Of a DNA stretch of 64,000 nt, positions 35,778 to 44,198 are shown piece after piece (position 1 is the first letter of the stretch; every line of letters starts with the position of its first letter). The translations under genes and the position numbers were made by a program. Under the pieces are notes generated by a model. It saw only the letters and a list, made by a program, of their open reading frames with translations. It was not told the DNA's origin and did no database searches. Origin of the DNA: JAHEEM01 sp036396795 (GTDB lineage: Bacteria; Pseudomonadota; Gammaproteobacteria; Steroidobacterales; Rariloculaceae); the NCBI GenBank assembly GCA_036396795.1, contig DASWKF010000097.1, positions 62,001 to 126,000 of the forward strand, given 5' to 3'.

Positions 35778-36598
35778 AGCTCTATCTGCCCCTCGTAAAC
35801 AGCGTTAGTCTGCCCGCATAACCACAGGGCCTCGCCCGGCCCTGGCCACCGAACTTCCAGCATGCCACCTGGAAGGTCGACTTGCACCTCTGCCCCCAGT
35901 CGCTCCCAACGGCGTCCCATCGCGACCGCCGCGGCGGCGCCGGTGCCGCAGGCGGGGGTTTCTCCGACGCCGCGCTCGAAGACTCGAAGCCTGATCTGCT
36001 TGTCGCTCACGTATTCCATGAAACCCACGTTGACGCCGGCTGGAAACTCCGGGTGCTTCTGAAAAGCGGCTCCAAGTATACCGACTGGCGCGCGATCCAC
36101 GGAATCCGCGGCGATGACGATGTGCGGGTTGCCCATCGACACAGCGCCGCAAGAGACGTCAGTCCCGGAGACTCGCAGCGTATAGACCTTCTCCTTGGGC
36201 CGCGACGTGAGAAATACCCTCGAGGGCTCGAAGCTCGGCACGCCCAAGCTCACGCTCACCTGCCCGCCGCGCATTCGTCGCGCCTCCACGACGCCGCTCG
36301 GGCTCGCCAGCTTCAGCTCCGTTTGGCCGCGCTCCGCGCCCAGGAACTCGGCGAGACAGCGAACACCGTTGCCGCACTGCTCCACTTCCGCGCCATCGGC
36401 GTTGAAAACCCGGTACCCGGCATCGACCTCGGGCGAATCCGCGGCGACGAGCAGCAACAGCTGGTCGAAACCGACGCCGAGGCGACGGTCCGCCCGCTGC
36501 CGGACCCAGTCACCGTCGGGCAAGGCGACGCTGCTCGGCCATTTCAGGACCATGAAGTCGTTGCCGGCTGCTTGCATCTTGGTGAACTTGAGCTTCAT
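35774..36598 (-). CDS. dapF: Diaminopimelate epimerase
   Basis: Interconverts LL- and meso-DAP for lysine and peptidoglycan. 274 residues beginning MKLKFTKMQAAGNDFMVL; the two catalytic cysteines are in EQCGNGVRC and TPACGTGAAAA. First gene of the minus-strand unit with DUF484 and xerC; the divergent neighbour is ubiD. The 107-base gap between them (36599-36705) holds a small GAAA-capped hairpin at 36680-36693, otherwise nothing clear. Confidence 0.97.
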   Translation of the reverse strand: MKLKFTKMQAAGNDFMVLKWPSSVALPDGDWVRQRADRRLGVGFDQLLLLVAADSPEVDAGYRVFNADGAEVEQCGNGVRCLAEFLGAERGQTELKLASPSGVVEARRMRGGQVSVSLGVPSFEPSRVFLTSRPKEKVYTLRVSGTDVSCGAVSMGNPHIVIAADSVDRAPVGILGAAFQKHPEFPAGVNVGFMEYVSDKQIRLRVFERGVGETPACGTGAAAAVAMGRRWERLGAEVQVDLPGGMLEVRWPGPGEALWLCGQTNAVYEGQIEL

Positions 36599-36705
36599 GC
36601 TGCTGGAATTGCATCGCCCGTGCGGTTAAGTTGTTCGGCCTTTGATCGAGCGCCGTCGATGCGGCCTCTGCTTGACGTCCGGCCGAAAGGCCGACGCCGA
36701 TTATA

Positions 36706-38199
36706 GTGGAATCACCCGGGATCAAGCCCCAAGCAAAATTTTCCGACCTCCGCAGCTTCCTCGGCAGTCTCGAAAGCCGCGGTGAGCTTGCCGAGATCGA
36801 TGCGCCGGTGGATCCGAAGCTCGAGCTCACGGAGATCAGCCGTCGCACGCTGGCCAAGGGCGGGCCCGCGCTGCTGATCGCGCCGCCGGCAGGGTCCCGG
36901 GCCCGCATTCTCGCCAATCTCTTTGGCACGCGATCGCGAATCGCGGCCGCGCTCGGCGTCGACCCCGATGGCGGCTTTACCGAGCTGGGCCGGTTGCTCG
37001 CCGCGCTCAAAGCGCCGGATCCGCCGCGCGGGCTCGGCGAGCTCTGGGAGAAGCTCAGCCTCGCGCGCGAGGCCTTGAACATGGCGCCGCGCCGGCTGCG
37101 ATCGGGACCCACGCAGGAGCACATTCTGGAGGGCGGAGATGTCGACCTGGCGCAGCTGCCTGTGCAGACCTGCTGGCCGGAAGACGCAGGCCCGCTGATC
37201 ACCTGGGGATTGACGACCACGCGCGGGCCGACGGCGCCACGCCAGAATCTCGGTATCTACCGCGCGCAGGTGATAGCCCGCAATCGAGTCATCATGCGTT
37301 GGTTCGCGCATCGCGGCGGCGCCACGGACTATCAAGCCTGGCGCGGTGCGAGACCCGGCGAGCCATTCCCGATCGCCATGAGCATCGGCGCCGATCCCGC
37401 CTGTATTCTGGCCGCCGTAACGCCCATACCCAACACCCTTTCGGAATACGCCTTCGCCGGCCTCCTTCGCGGCGCGAGAACCGAGCTCACGCGCTGCCGC
37501 GGCCCCGAGCTGCTCGTGCCCGCCACGGCCGAGATCACCCTCGAAGGCCACGTTGCCCCCGGGGATGTCGCCCTCGAAGGCCCTTTTGGCGACCACACCG
37601 GCTACTACAACGAGGTCGAGCAGTTTCCGGTGATGACCGTGGACCGGATCACGCACCGTACGGACCCGATCTATCACACCACCTATACGGGCCGGCCTCC
37701 CGATGAGCCGGCGATCCTCGCTTTGGCGTTGAACGATATTTTCGTGCCGATTCTGCAGGCGCAGTTTCCCGAGATCGTGGATTTCTTCCTCCCCAGCGAA
37801 GCCTGCTCCTACCGCCTCGCCGTCGTCAGCATACGCAAGGAATACCCGGGACACGCCCGCAGGATCATGATGGGAATCTGGTCCTTCCTGCGGCAGTTCA
37901 TGTACACCAAGGTCATCATTGTCGTCGACGAGGATATCGACGCGCGCAGCTGGCCGGACGTCGTGTGGGCGCTGAGCACTCGCATGGATCCCGCCAGGGA
38001 CGCCATGCTCGTCGAGTCCACACCGATCGACTATCTCGATTTTGCGTCCCCAGTCGCCGGTCTCGGATCGAAACTCGGCCTGGACGCGACCAACAAGTGG
38101 CAAGGCGAGACGCAACGTGCCTGGGGCAAACCCATCCGTATGAGCGATGAGGTCGTCGCGAGAATCGACGAGCTCTGGCCGCGACTTGGCCTGGACTAG
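36706..38199 (+). CDS. ubiD: 4-hydroxy-3-polyprenylbenzoate decarboxylase UbiD
   Basis: Prenylated-FMN-dependent decarboxylase of the ubiquinone pathway. 497 residues from the GTG at 36706, the only start that reaches the whole N-terminal domain (FSDLRSFLGSLESRGEL). Motifs include NLGIYRAQVI, the active-site ELVPATAE-I-LEG region, PFGDHTGYYN, and HARRIMMGIWSFLRQF. The cofactor-making partner UbiX is not in the window. A TATAGT at the start codon has no matching -35. Confidence 0.94.
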   Translation: MESPGIKPQAKFSDLRSFLGSLESRGELAEIDAPVDPKLELTEISRRTLAKGGPALLIAPPAGSRARILANLFGTRSRIAAALGVDPDGGFTELGRLLAALKAPDPPRGLGELWEKLSLAREALNMAPRRLRSGPTQEHILEGGDVDLAQLPVQTCWPEDAGPLITWGLTTTRGPTAPRQNLGIYRAQVIARNRVIMRWFAHRGGATDYQAWRGARPGEPFPIAMSIGADPACILAAVTPIPNTLSEYAFAGLLRGARTELTRCRGPELLVPATAEITLEGHVAPGDVALEGPFGDHTGYYNEVEQFPVMTVDRITHRTDPIYHTTYTGRPPDEPAILALALNDIFVPILQAQFPEIVDFFLPSEACSYRLAVVSIRKEYPGHARRIMMGIWSFLRQFMYTKVIIVVDEDIDARSWPDVVWALSTRMDPARDAMLVESTPIDYLDFASPVAGLGSKLGLDATNKWQGETQRAWGKPIRMSDEVVARIDELWPRLGLD

Positions 38200-38204
38200 C
38201 GCGA

Positions 38205-38234
38205 TTGGACATTTGGCATAATGCTGGCTAATTT
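38205..38234 (+). promoter_or_regulatory. Possible promoter of the ParA-like gene
   Basis: TTGGAC (38205-38210), 18-base spacer, TAATTT (38229-38234), about 75 bases upstream of the ATG. An overlapping CATAAT at 38217-38222 is closer to consensus for the -10 but lacks a spaced -35. Weak, by eye. Confidence 0.3.
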
Positions 38235-38310
38235 ATCGAGCGCAGTGAGTTTGGGTGTCTTGGAGCCGGATCGAACACGTAGAATCAGCTAGAAGCAACT
38301 GGGGAAGCTT

Positions 38311-38952
38311 ATGCGACACATCCTCGTCACGAACGCCAAGGGCGGCTGCGGCAAGAGCACGCTGGCGACCAACCTGGCCGCGTACTTTGCTTCGGAGGGG
38401 TACCAGACGGTGCTCGCCGACTATGACCCCCAAGGGTCGGCCCTGGCCTGGCTCGACGAGCGCTCCGAGGAGTGCGCGCCGATCACGGGGATCTCGGGCT
38501 TCGACGAAGGTCTACGCCATCTGCCGCGCAGCGCCGATTTCGTGGTCATCGACGCGCCGGCTCGCTCTCACGGCAAGGAGCTCACGGAGCTGGTCAAGCA
38601 CGCCGAGACCGTGATCGTTCCGGTGCTGCCTTCGCCGATCGACATCAAAGCAGCGCATTCCTTCATCGACGAGCTATTACAGCGGGGAAAAATCGAGCGG
38701 CACCAGGCGCGGGTCGCCGTCGTCGCCAACCGGGTCAAAGAGAACACGCTGATCTTCGAGGAGCTCGACGAGTATCTATCGGGTCTCAAAGTGCCCTATC
38801 TGGCCGCGCTACGCGAAGCCCAGAACTATATCCGCGCGTATCAGCGGGGGATCGGTATCCACGAGCTGCCACCGTATCTCGCCTGGCCCGACTGGGAGCA
38901 GTGGGATCCGATCATCGAGTGGCTCGACTCTCGACGGTCCCGGCCTCGCTAA
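38311..38952 (+). CDS. Orphan ParA/MinD-family ATPase
   Basis: 213 residues with the deviant Walker A KGGCGKST at about 10-17, switch I and II elements DYDPQGSALAWL and VVIDAPA, and a Walker-A'-like region VIVPVLPSPIDI. No ParB gene or parS-like repeat accompanies it, and it has no N-terminal HTH, so it is not the chromosome partitioning ParA; such small ParA-like ATPases position other cargo (carboxysomes, pili, chemotaxis arrays) or plasmids. The cargo here is unknown. Its last 41 bases overlap the end of convergent hemY. Confidence 0.85.
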   Translation: MRHILVTNAKGGCGKSTLATNLAAYFASEGYQTVLADYDPQGSALAWLDERSEECAPITGISGFDEGLRHLPRSADFVVIDAPARSHGKELTELVKHAETVIVPVLPSPIDIKAAHSFIDELLQRGKIERHQARVAVVANRVKENTLIFEELDEYLSGLKVPYLAALREAQNYIRAYQRGIGIHELPPYLAWPDWEQWDPIIEWLDSRRSRPR

Positions 38953-40174
38953 CATCGTCGTCGCTGCGCATCGGTGTTCGTGGGGCTCCGAGCGCGGGGA
39001 GGTCGTTCAATCCAGGCGTGACGAGCGCCAACCCGGAGCGAAATGCGCTCGCGGCTTCGTCTTCCTCGCCGAGTTCCTTCAACAGCTGCCCGTAAAGCGC
39101 GTAGGCGTCGGTCCTGGGGGAGATCGCCAGGCTCGATTCGAGGTAGCTGCGCGCCTTGCCCCAGAGTTGCGCCTTCATGCATAGCCGCGCCACCGTCAAG
39201 AGCAGCGCGGCGTCTTCGGGATGAGCCTTGAGCCACTGCTCCGCGCGTTTCAGTTGCCGGCCGGGGTCGGCGCTCTTGACGTGGCCATACGCGATCACGA
39301 GATCCTCCTGCCACTGAATCTTGAGGGCGTTCCTGACCGCCTTCTCGGCCGAATCCCCGTGGCCGAGCCCGCTCAAGCTGGTCGCGTGAATAGCCAGGAG
39401 TGCAGGCTCACGGCGGAGGCGCTGCGGCAGGCTCACCCAGAGCTGCTCGAGGGCTTCGTGGCTCAAATTAGGCCGAGCGACGTAATGCTCGAGCGCCGCG
39501 GCCGCCAGCTTCGCGATCGTGCTTGCGTCGATACGGCCATGCTGAAGTCTCGGCAGCAGCGCGAGCACGCGATCCCAATCCTTGAGCGCGCCGTGAACCC
39601 GCACCAGCAAGGCCGACGCGAGCGGATGTCCGGGATGCGCTTCCTCGATGCGGCTTAAAGTGGCCAGCGCGCGTTCGAACTCCGAATGCTCGAGCTGCAG
39701 CTCGGCTTGCGTAAGCAGTATCGCCGTCTCCGCCTCCGGCAGATCCTCGTACGCGAGCTTGAGCCAGTCGTCGCGGCGTTCGTTGGATCCTTGCAGTTGA
39801 GCCGCCCTGGCTGCGAGGAGATAGTTGATCAACGGCGAGTCGGTGCCCTTCAAGCCCTGGCTCAAGAGCCGCTCACCCTTGTGCCAGTCACCTTCCGCCA
39901 CATGAATCAGGCCCCGGGTGAGCTTGTTGCCGGCGCGCCTGAGGCGCGCTTCGGCGACGGCTTCGCCAAGCCGCCGCGGGGCGCGCCAGAAAGCCGCGAT
40001 GGCCCGAATGCCGAAGTAGGCCACGAACAAGACGACGATCAGCGCCGGCACCGACATCTCGACGTCGTAGCCGGCGAAGGTGATCAGCACATAGCCGCGG
40101 TCCTCGAGCAGGAAATGTGCGAGAAACGCGCCCAGGAAGATGGCCGCGAGCAGCCAAAACGCAAATCGCATCAA
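38912..40174 (-). CDS. hemY: HemY-like tetratricopeptide membrane protein
   Basis: 420 residues: two N-terminal hydrophobic helices (about 3-20 and 40-60), the HemY_N stretch FLLEDRGYVLITFAGYDVEMS, then TPR-like helices to the end. Known with HemX as a heme-biosynthesis operon partner, but its biochemical role is not settled; it is not the Bacillus HemY oxidase. Start overlaps the hemX stop by 4 bases. Confidence 0.9.
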   Translation of the reverse strand: MMRFAFWLLAAIFLGAFLAHFLLEDRGYVLITFAGYDVEMSVPALIVVLFVAYFGIRAIAAFWRAPRRLGEAVAEARLRRAGNKLTRGLIHVAEGDWHKGERLLSQGLKGTDSPLINYLLAARAAQLQGSNERRDDWLKLAYEDLPEAETAILLTQAELQLEHSEFERALATLSRIEEAHPGHPLASALLVRVHGALKDWDRVLALLPRLQHGRIDASTIAKLAAAALEHYVARPNLSHEALEQLWVSLPQRLRREPALLAIHATSLSGLGHGDSAEKAVRNALKIQWQEDLVIAYGHVKSADPGRQLKRAEQWLKAHPEDAALLLTVARLCMKAQLWGKARSYLESSLAISPRTDAYALYGQLLKELGEEDEAASAFRSGLALVTPGLNDLPALGAPRTPMRSDDDVSEAGTVESRATR

Positions 40175-41319
40175 CCGTCTCGATTCGGCAGATTACGGAG
40201 CAGCTCCAGCGACCGACTGATATCGGGATACCGCGGCGCGACGTCGAATCGGGACATCTCCTGCAGGAGCGCAATGGCGCCTTCGACGGCGGCCTCGCCG
40301 GTCATGAAGTGCGCCTCGAGAAGCGCTTGCGCTGCGGCCAGACCGCCCCTGAACACTTCCGGGTGACCTTGAACGAGACCGAGCCGCGCGAGCGTGAGCT
40401 CGAGCTCCAGCTGCCGAATCACGAGCGCCTGCTCGCTGCCGGACAATCTGTAGGGATTGCTGCTTTGGCTACGCTCGATGCTGATCATGCCCGATAGCGC
40501 GTTCTTGAAGCTTTGCCACAGGCGGGCGAGACCGGGCTCGGCGCTCGCCGGGGGGTCGCCGGACGATGCGTAGCGCTCGGGCGACGGCACGCGCATCGGC
40601 AGCTGCGGCACGCGGCTCGCCAAGCCGCTGAGGCTGAAGCTCAAGCCCTCGACGTCGGCTACGCGGATGCCGCGCAACTCGAGCAGCTCTCCGGCGATCT
40701 GCTCTCGAACGCCCGCAAACGCCGGGTTGCCGAGCTCCACGAGCCGGCCGTCGGCGAGCTCCAGCGCGGTCACGGCGCGCGCGCGGTCGCCGCGCAGCGT
40801 GAGCTCGGCATTCGCCACGGTCAGGAAATACTCGGCCTGAGCCCTGAGCCACCGGCCGCGCACGTCTGCGGAGATCCCCTGAGCCGCTGCGATGCTTTCC
40901 TCCAGCTCCAGCAGACGCGGCGGAAAACTATCGACGCGCTCACTGAGGCGCTCGGCCGTCGCGGTGATCCTTTGGTCCCGACCGTCCAACTCCTGAAGTC
41001 GATCCGCGAGCTGTCGCACGCTCGCCCGAAGCCCCTGCAGGGATGTGATCGTCTGGCCGTCGACGGCATCGAGCGCGACGTAAAATTGCCGATACTGCCA
41101 CCAGAGGAAACCGGCGCCCCCCACGGCAAGGCACGCCAGGATCAGCGCCAACACGTTCGCTGCGTTGAGCCCGGCGCGGCCACTCGGCATCGCGCCACCG
41201 GTCGATGCCTCACGATTCTCTTGCGCGGCGCTCGCCGCGCCGCCGGCCTCGGCGTCGTCGCCGGGATGGCGGCCATCCTCGGACGCCGCAGATGGCTCTT
41301 CGGAGTGCTTTTCTGTCAT
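40171..41319 (-). CDS. hemX: HemX-type membrane protein (uroporphyrinogen-III C-methyltransferase family)
   Basis: 382 residues with a low-complexity acidic/Ala N terminus (1-50), one transmembrane helix at about 55-76 (LALILACLAVGGAGFLWW), a coiled coil (about 80-150) and the HemX domain with LRAQAEYFLTVANAELTL. The database name refers to methyltransferase homology, but no SAM domain is visible; HemX function is unclear. Usually preceded by hemC and hemD; here a LytTR regulator gene comes 75 bases upstream. Confidence 0.9.
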   Translation of the reverse strand: MTEKHSEEPSAASEDGRHPGDDAEAGGAASAAQENREASTGGAMPSGRAGLNAANVLALILACLAVGGAGFLWWQYRQFYVALDAVDGQTITSLQGLRASVRQLADRLQELDGRDQRITATAERLSERVDSFPPRLLELEESIAAAQGISADVRGRWLRAQAEYFLTVANAELTLRGDRARAVTALELADGRLVELGNPAFAGVREQIAGELLELRGIRVADVEGLSFSLSGLASRVPQLPMRVPSPERYASSGDPPASAEPGLARLWQSFKNALSGMISIERSQSSNPYRLSGSEQALVIRQLELELTLARLGLVQGHPEVFRGGLAAAQALLEAHFMTGEAAVEGAIALLQEMSRFDVAPRYPDISRSLELLRNLPNRDG

Positions 41320-41394
41320 CGTCCGCTCATCGAAGTCGCTGAGACTTACCTTTTTACCATATGCGTCGAGACCCTATCGATCCGGATTCGGCCG

Positions 41395-42144
41395 TCAGGT
41401 GGATCGCAAATGCCGTTTGAGCTCACCCAGCTGGCGCCGGCTGACGGGCAAAGTCTCGGCGTGAGCCCTTAGCTTCAAGAAGTATCGGCCGGCAGCGTCC
41501 TTTTCTAAAGACTCCACCTGCGCGGCGTTGACGAGCACGCTGCGATGCACCCGCAGGAACGTTGCGGCAAACTCCTCGGCCAAGTCCTTGAGCGACTCGT
41601 CGATCAGATCGACGCCGTTGCGGTGCAGCACGCTGACGTACTTCTGATCCGCTCGGAACAGGATTACCTGGCTGAGCGGGATCAGCTTGAGTTGCTCACC
41701 GACCCTCGCCGCAATATTTCGCCGCGGTGCATTCTCGCCGTCGGCTTTGGCGATCTCCTTGAGCTGAGCCGCGCTCAATCTCGCGGCCTGATTGAGGGCC
41801 TGCCGCAGGCGCTCCAGACGAACCGGCTTCAACAAATAGCCGACCGCTTGAGCATCGAAGGCCTCCATCGCATGCTCGTCATAGGCCGTCGTGAAGACCA
41901 CCGCGGGCGGCGTTGAGATGCCCGCGAGATGCCGCGCCGTTTCGATGCCGCTCATCCCCGGCATGCGGATGTCGAGCAGCACGGCGTCGGGCTTGAGCTC
42001 GCGCACGAGATCGAGCGCCTCAGCACCGGTTCCGCAGCTGCCCACGACCCGCCACGCTGGCAACTCTCGCAGCAGATACTGCAAGCGCTCGCGCGCCGGA
42101 GGCTCATCATCAACGATCAGCAGCTTGAGATCTGGCGTGCTCAT
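41395..42144 (-). CDS. algR: LytTR-family response regulator (AlgR-like)
   Basis: 249 residues: receiver domain with VDDEPPARERL, phospho-acceptor Asp in AVLLDIRMPGMSGIE, conserved Thr and Lys at FTTAYDEHA and LLKPVRL; then LytTR DNA-binding domain (about 140-245) with FRADQKYVSVLH and RVHRSVLVN. By context this is the partner of the adjacent histidine kinase (1-4 base overlap) and corresponds to AlgR next to hem genes in Pseudomonas, where it controls twitching and alginate. Targets here are unknown. Confidence 0.88.
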   Translation of the reverse strand: MSTPDLKLLIVDDEPPARERLQYLLRELPAWRVVGSCGTGAEALDLVRELKPDAVLLDIRMPGMSGIETARHLAGISTPPAVVFTTAYDEHAMEAFDAQAVGYLLKPVRLERLRQALNQAARLSAAQLKEIAKADGENAPRRNIAARVGEQLKLIPLSQVILFRADQKYVSVLHRNGVDLIDESLKDLAEEFAATFLRVHRSVLVNAAQVESLEKDAAGRYFLKLRAHAETLPVSRRQLGELKRHLRST

Positions 42145-43283
42145 TCGTCATGGGGGAACCGCAATGTCACCGTGTAACGGCCGGGCGTTTCCTCGACCTC
42201 GACGCGCCCTCGTTCTCCGTAGGCCAACCGGAGCCGTTGCCGGATATTCTCCATAGCCAAGTGATTGCCGTCTCGCGCCGTGCGCCGCCCGTCCGCGCGC
42301 ACCGGGTTGGACACGCTGATGACCAGATCGCCGTTTTCGCGAAGCCCGCGGACCTCGACCGTGCCACCTCCGTCGAGAGGCTCGATGCCGTGATAGATCG
42401 CATTCTCGAGCAGCGGCTGAACGATCAAGCTCGGGACCAGCGCGCGCATCGGCAGCTCGGCGACGTCCCATTTGACCTGCAAGCGCGGCCCCAGCCTCAG
42501 ACCTTCGATGCGTTGATACATCCGCGAAAGCTCGAGCTCCTCCTTCAGGTGCAACAGTTTGTCCGAGTCCCTCAAGGTCACCCGAAACAGATCGGCGAGG
42601 TCCTCTACGGCTTCCTCCGCCAGTTTCGGCGACGTCCGCGTCAGCGAAGCGATCGTGTTCATGCTGTTGAAAAGGAAATGAGGCCTGATACGCGCCTGAA
42701 GCGCGTGGATGCGCGAGCGCGCCTCCGCGCGCACGTGGAGGCGCCACTGGTGCGCCACGAAAAAGTACCGCAGCAGCATCGCCGAAACGATGCCGCATAT
42801 TCCGAGGTTTCGAATCAGGAAGCCCGCTCGCGAGCTCGGGAACAGCGTTTCGTTGATACCGCTGTCGCTGAGCGTCGTGCCCAGCCTGTACGCGATCTCC
42901 GACAGAATCATGGTGTTGAGCAGCAACAACCCGAAAGCCAGCAGCACCGCGACGGTCACGGACTGCGCCGCCAGCCAGCGCCGGGTATAGCAGAGCAAGG
43001 TCGCGCCGGTCAGCCCGAGCCATTGAACGAACAGCGATACCCGCGCGAGGTCCGTCAGAAATCCGACATTGTCGGGTCGGGCCAGCGTGAAAATCAGCGC
43101 CAGCAACTCGGAAATCAGTACCACGGCCAGCACCATGCGAGGGGCGCAGAAATCCGGCAGGAAGAAATCCTCGAGGGCAGGGTTGTTGGTCCGACCGCCC
43201 GGCGCGGCAGCCCGCTGATTCTTGAGTGCAGCCGAGGGAGAGTCGAGGCGACTGTCTAGCTTAATCGCACCACTCTTCGACAT
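42141..43283 (-). CDS. algZ: Membrane sensor histidine kinase of the LytS/AlgZ type
   Basis: 380 residues with four to five membrane helices in about 55-170 and a His_kinase domain with phosphorylatable His in RIRPHFLFNSMN, followed by a minimal ATPase lid-N box VQPLLENAIYHGIE and G-box. No separate HAMP or PAS domain. AlgZ (FimS) resembles this kinase; here it overlaps the DUF4124 gene at its 5' end by 23 bases and the response-regulator start at its 3' end. The signal is unknown. Confidence 0.87.
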   Translation of the reverse strand: MSKSGAIKLDSRLDSPSAALKNQRAAAPGGRTNNPALEDFFLPDFCAPRMVLAVVLISELLALIFTLARPDNVGFLTDLARVSLFVQWLGLTGATLLCYTRRWLAAQSVTVAVLLAFGLLLLNTMILSEIAYRLGTTLSDSGINETLFPSSRAGFLIRNLGICGIVSAMLLRYFFVAHQWRLHVRAEARSRIHALQARIRPHFLFNSMNTIASLTRTSPKLAEEAVEDLADLFRVTLRDSDKLLHLKEELELSRMYQRIEGLRLGPRLQVKWDVAELPMRALVPSLIVQPLLENAIYHGIEPLDGGGTVEVRGLRENGDLVISVSNPVRADGRRTARDGNHLAMENIRQRLRLAYGERGRVEVEETPGRYTVTLRFPHDE

Positions 43284-43728
43284 CTGCCGCGGCTCGCGCT
43301 CTCGCTTCGTCGATCTCAGCGTCGTTGAGGTATGCGCGCTCCCCGTCGGGCGTGCTCCTGTAGAGGCGCCGCGATGTCAGATAGCGGTCCAGGCGCTCAC
43401 GCGCGATACCGCAGTTGCGCTCGCGCTCCTCGGCGCGTTCCTCCAGCGTCGGCTCACGAGGCTCCAGGGTCTCGGAATCCGCTAGATCCTCGGCGGGCGT
43501 CGCGGGCGCGCTCGCAGCGGGCGGAGTCGCGGGCCGCGGCGCGGTGGGAGTGCGGGTGGCGATGAAGATCGTCTCGGCGTTCTCACCGACCGGCCGATCG
43601 CTGTAGCTGACGGTCCCGTCGGCGTCGACCGATCGATAGACCTCGGCGCTCCACGCCGTCAGCGATGCCAACAGGGTCAAGGTAGTGAGGCAGGCCGCAC
43701 GCACTGAAGCTGGTTCCTTACTTAGCAT
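43261..43728 (-). CDS. DUF4124 domain periplasmic protein
   Basis: 155 residues. A signal peptide (hydrophobic about 11-26, cleavage near AWSAEV) precedes the DUF4124 segment VYRSVDADGTVSYSDRP. A Pro/Ala/Thr-rich linker (about 55-90) leads to a charged C-terminal region with CGIARERLDRYL and a terminal EEWCD, leaving two cysteines that might pair. Function unknown; it is upstream of the kinase gene, which it overlaps by 23 bases. Confidence 0.82.
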   Translation of the reverse strand: MLSKEPASVRAACLTTLTLLASLTAWSAEVYRSVDADGTVSYSDRPVGENAETIFIATRTPTAPRPATPPAASAPATPAEDLADSETLEPREPTLEERAEERERNCGIARERLDRYLTSRRLYRSTPDGERAYLNDAEIDEARARAAADVEEWCD

Positions 43729-43901
43729 CGCTTGCCGAGTCTAGCACCCGGGGCCTGGAAGGGCTCGTGACTAAGTTCGCCTTTCTCGCAATCCCGTGGC
43801 CATAGATTAAGTTAAACGGCTCATCCGTCTCAACTGCGGTTATCATTCCCGGCAATTCCGGGCCGATTCGGCCCTCGTGGTTCTGACGGCGGGGTAGTCA
43901 A

Positions 43902-44159
43902 ATGCTCGAAAATTCATCTCGCTCCTCGCTCGACGATCTCGTGCGGCAGCTCGTCGACGCCGTTCCTCCCAGCATCAAGGCGATGGGGGACGATCTCGAA
44001 CGCAATTTCAGATCGTTGCTGCAAGCGGGGCTCGCAAAAATGGATCTGGTTACGCGTGAGGAATTCGATCTGCAGGTTGCCGTTCTCAAACGTACCCGGG
44101 AAAAGCTCGAGGCGCTCGACGCGAAGCTTGCAGAGCTGGAACGCAGCCGCTCGAGCTGA
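43902..44159 (+). CDS. ubiK: Ubiquinone biosynthesis accessory factor UbiK (BMFP)
   Basis: 85 residues, DUF526/BMFP family. DDLVRQLVDAVPPSIKAMGDDLE and NFRSLLQAGLAKMDLVTREEFD are the UbiK signature; the C-terminal coiled coil (about 55-85) mediates trimerisation. UbiK works with UbiJ, coded 13 kb away on the other strand in this window. The upstream 173 bases hold a 6-bp inverted repeat (GGGCCG/CGGCCC, 43860-43874) but no clear promoter. Confidence 0.93.
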   Translation: MLENSSRSSLDDLVRQLVDAVPPSIKAMGDDLERNFRSLLQAGLAKMDLVTREEFDLQVAVLKRTREKLEALDAKLAELERSRSS

Positions 44160-44198
44160 CCTTGGGGACGCGTTCGCGCCGGCCCGCAACCTGGGGCC

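Noticed and set aside
36672..36707. TTGACG ... TATAGT promoter before ubiD
   Set aside because: The spacer would be 24 bases, too long for sigma-70, and the -10 box overlaps the start codon.
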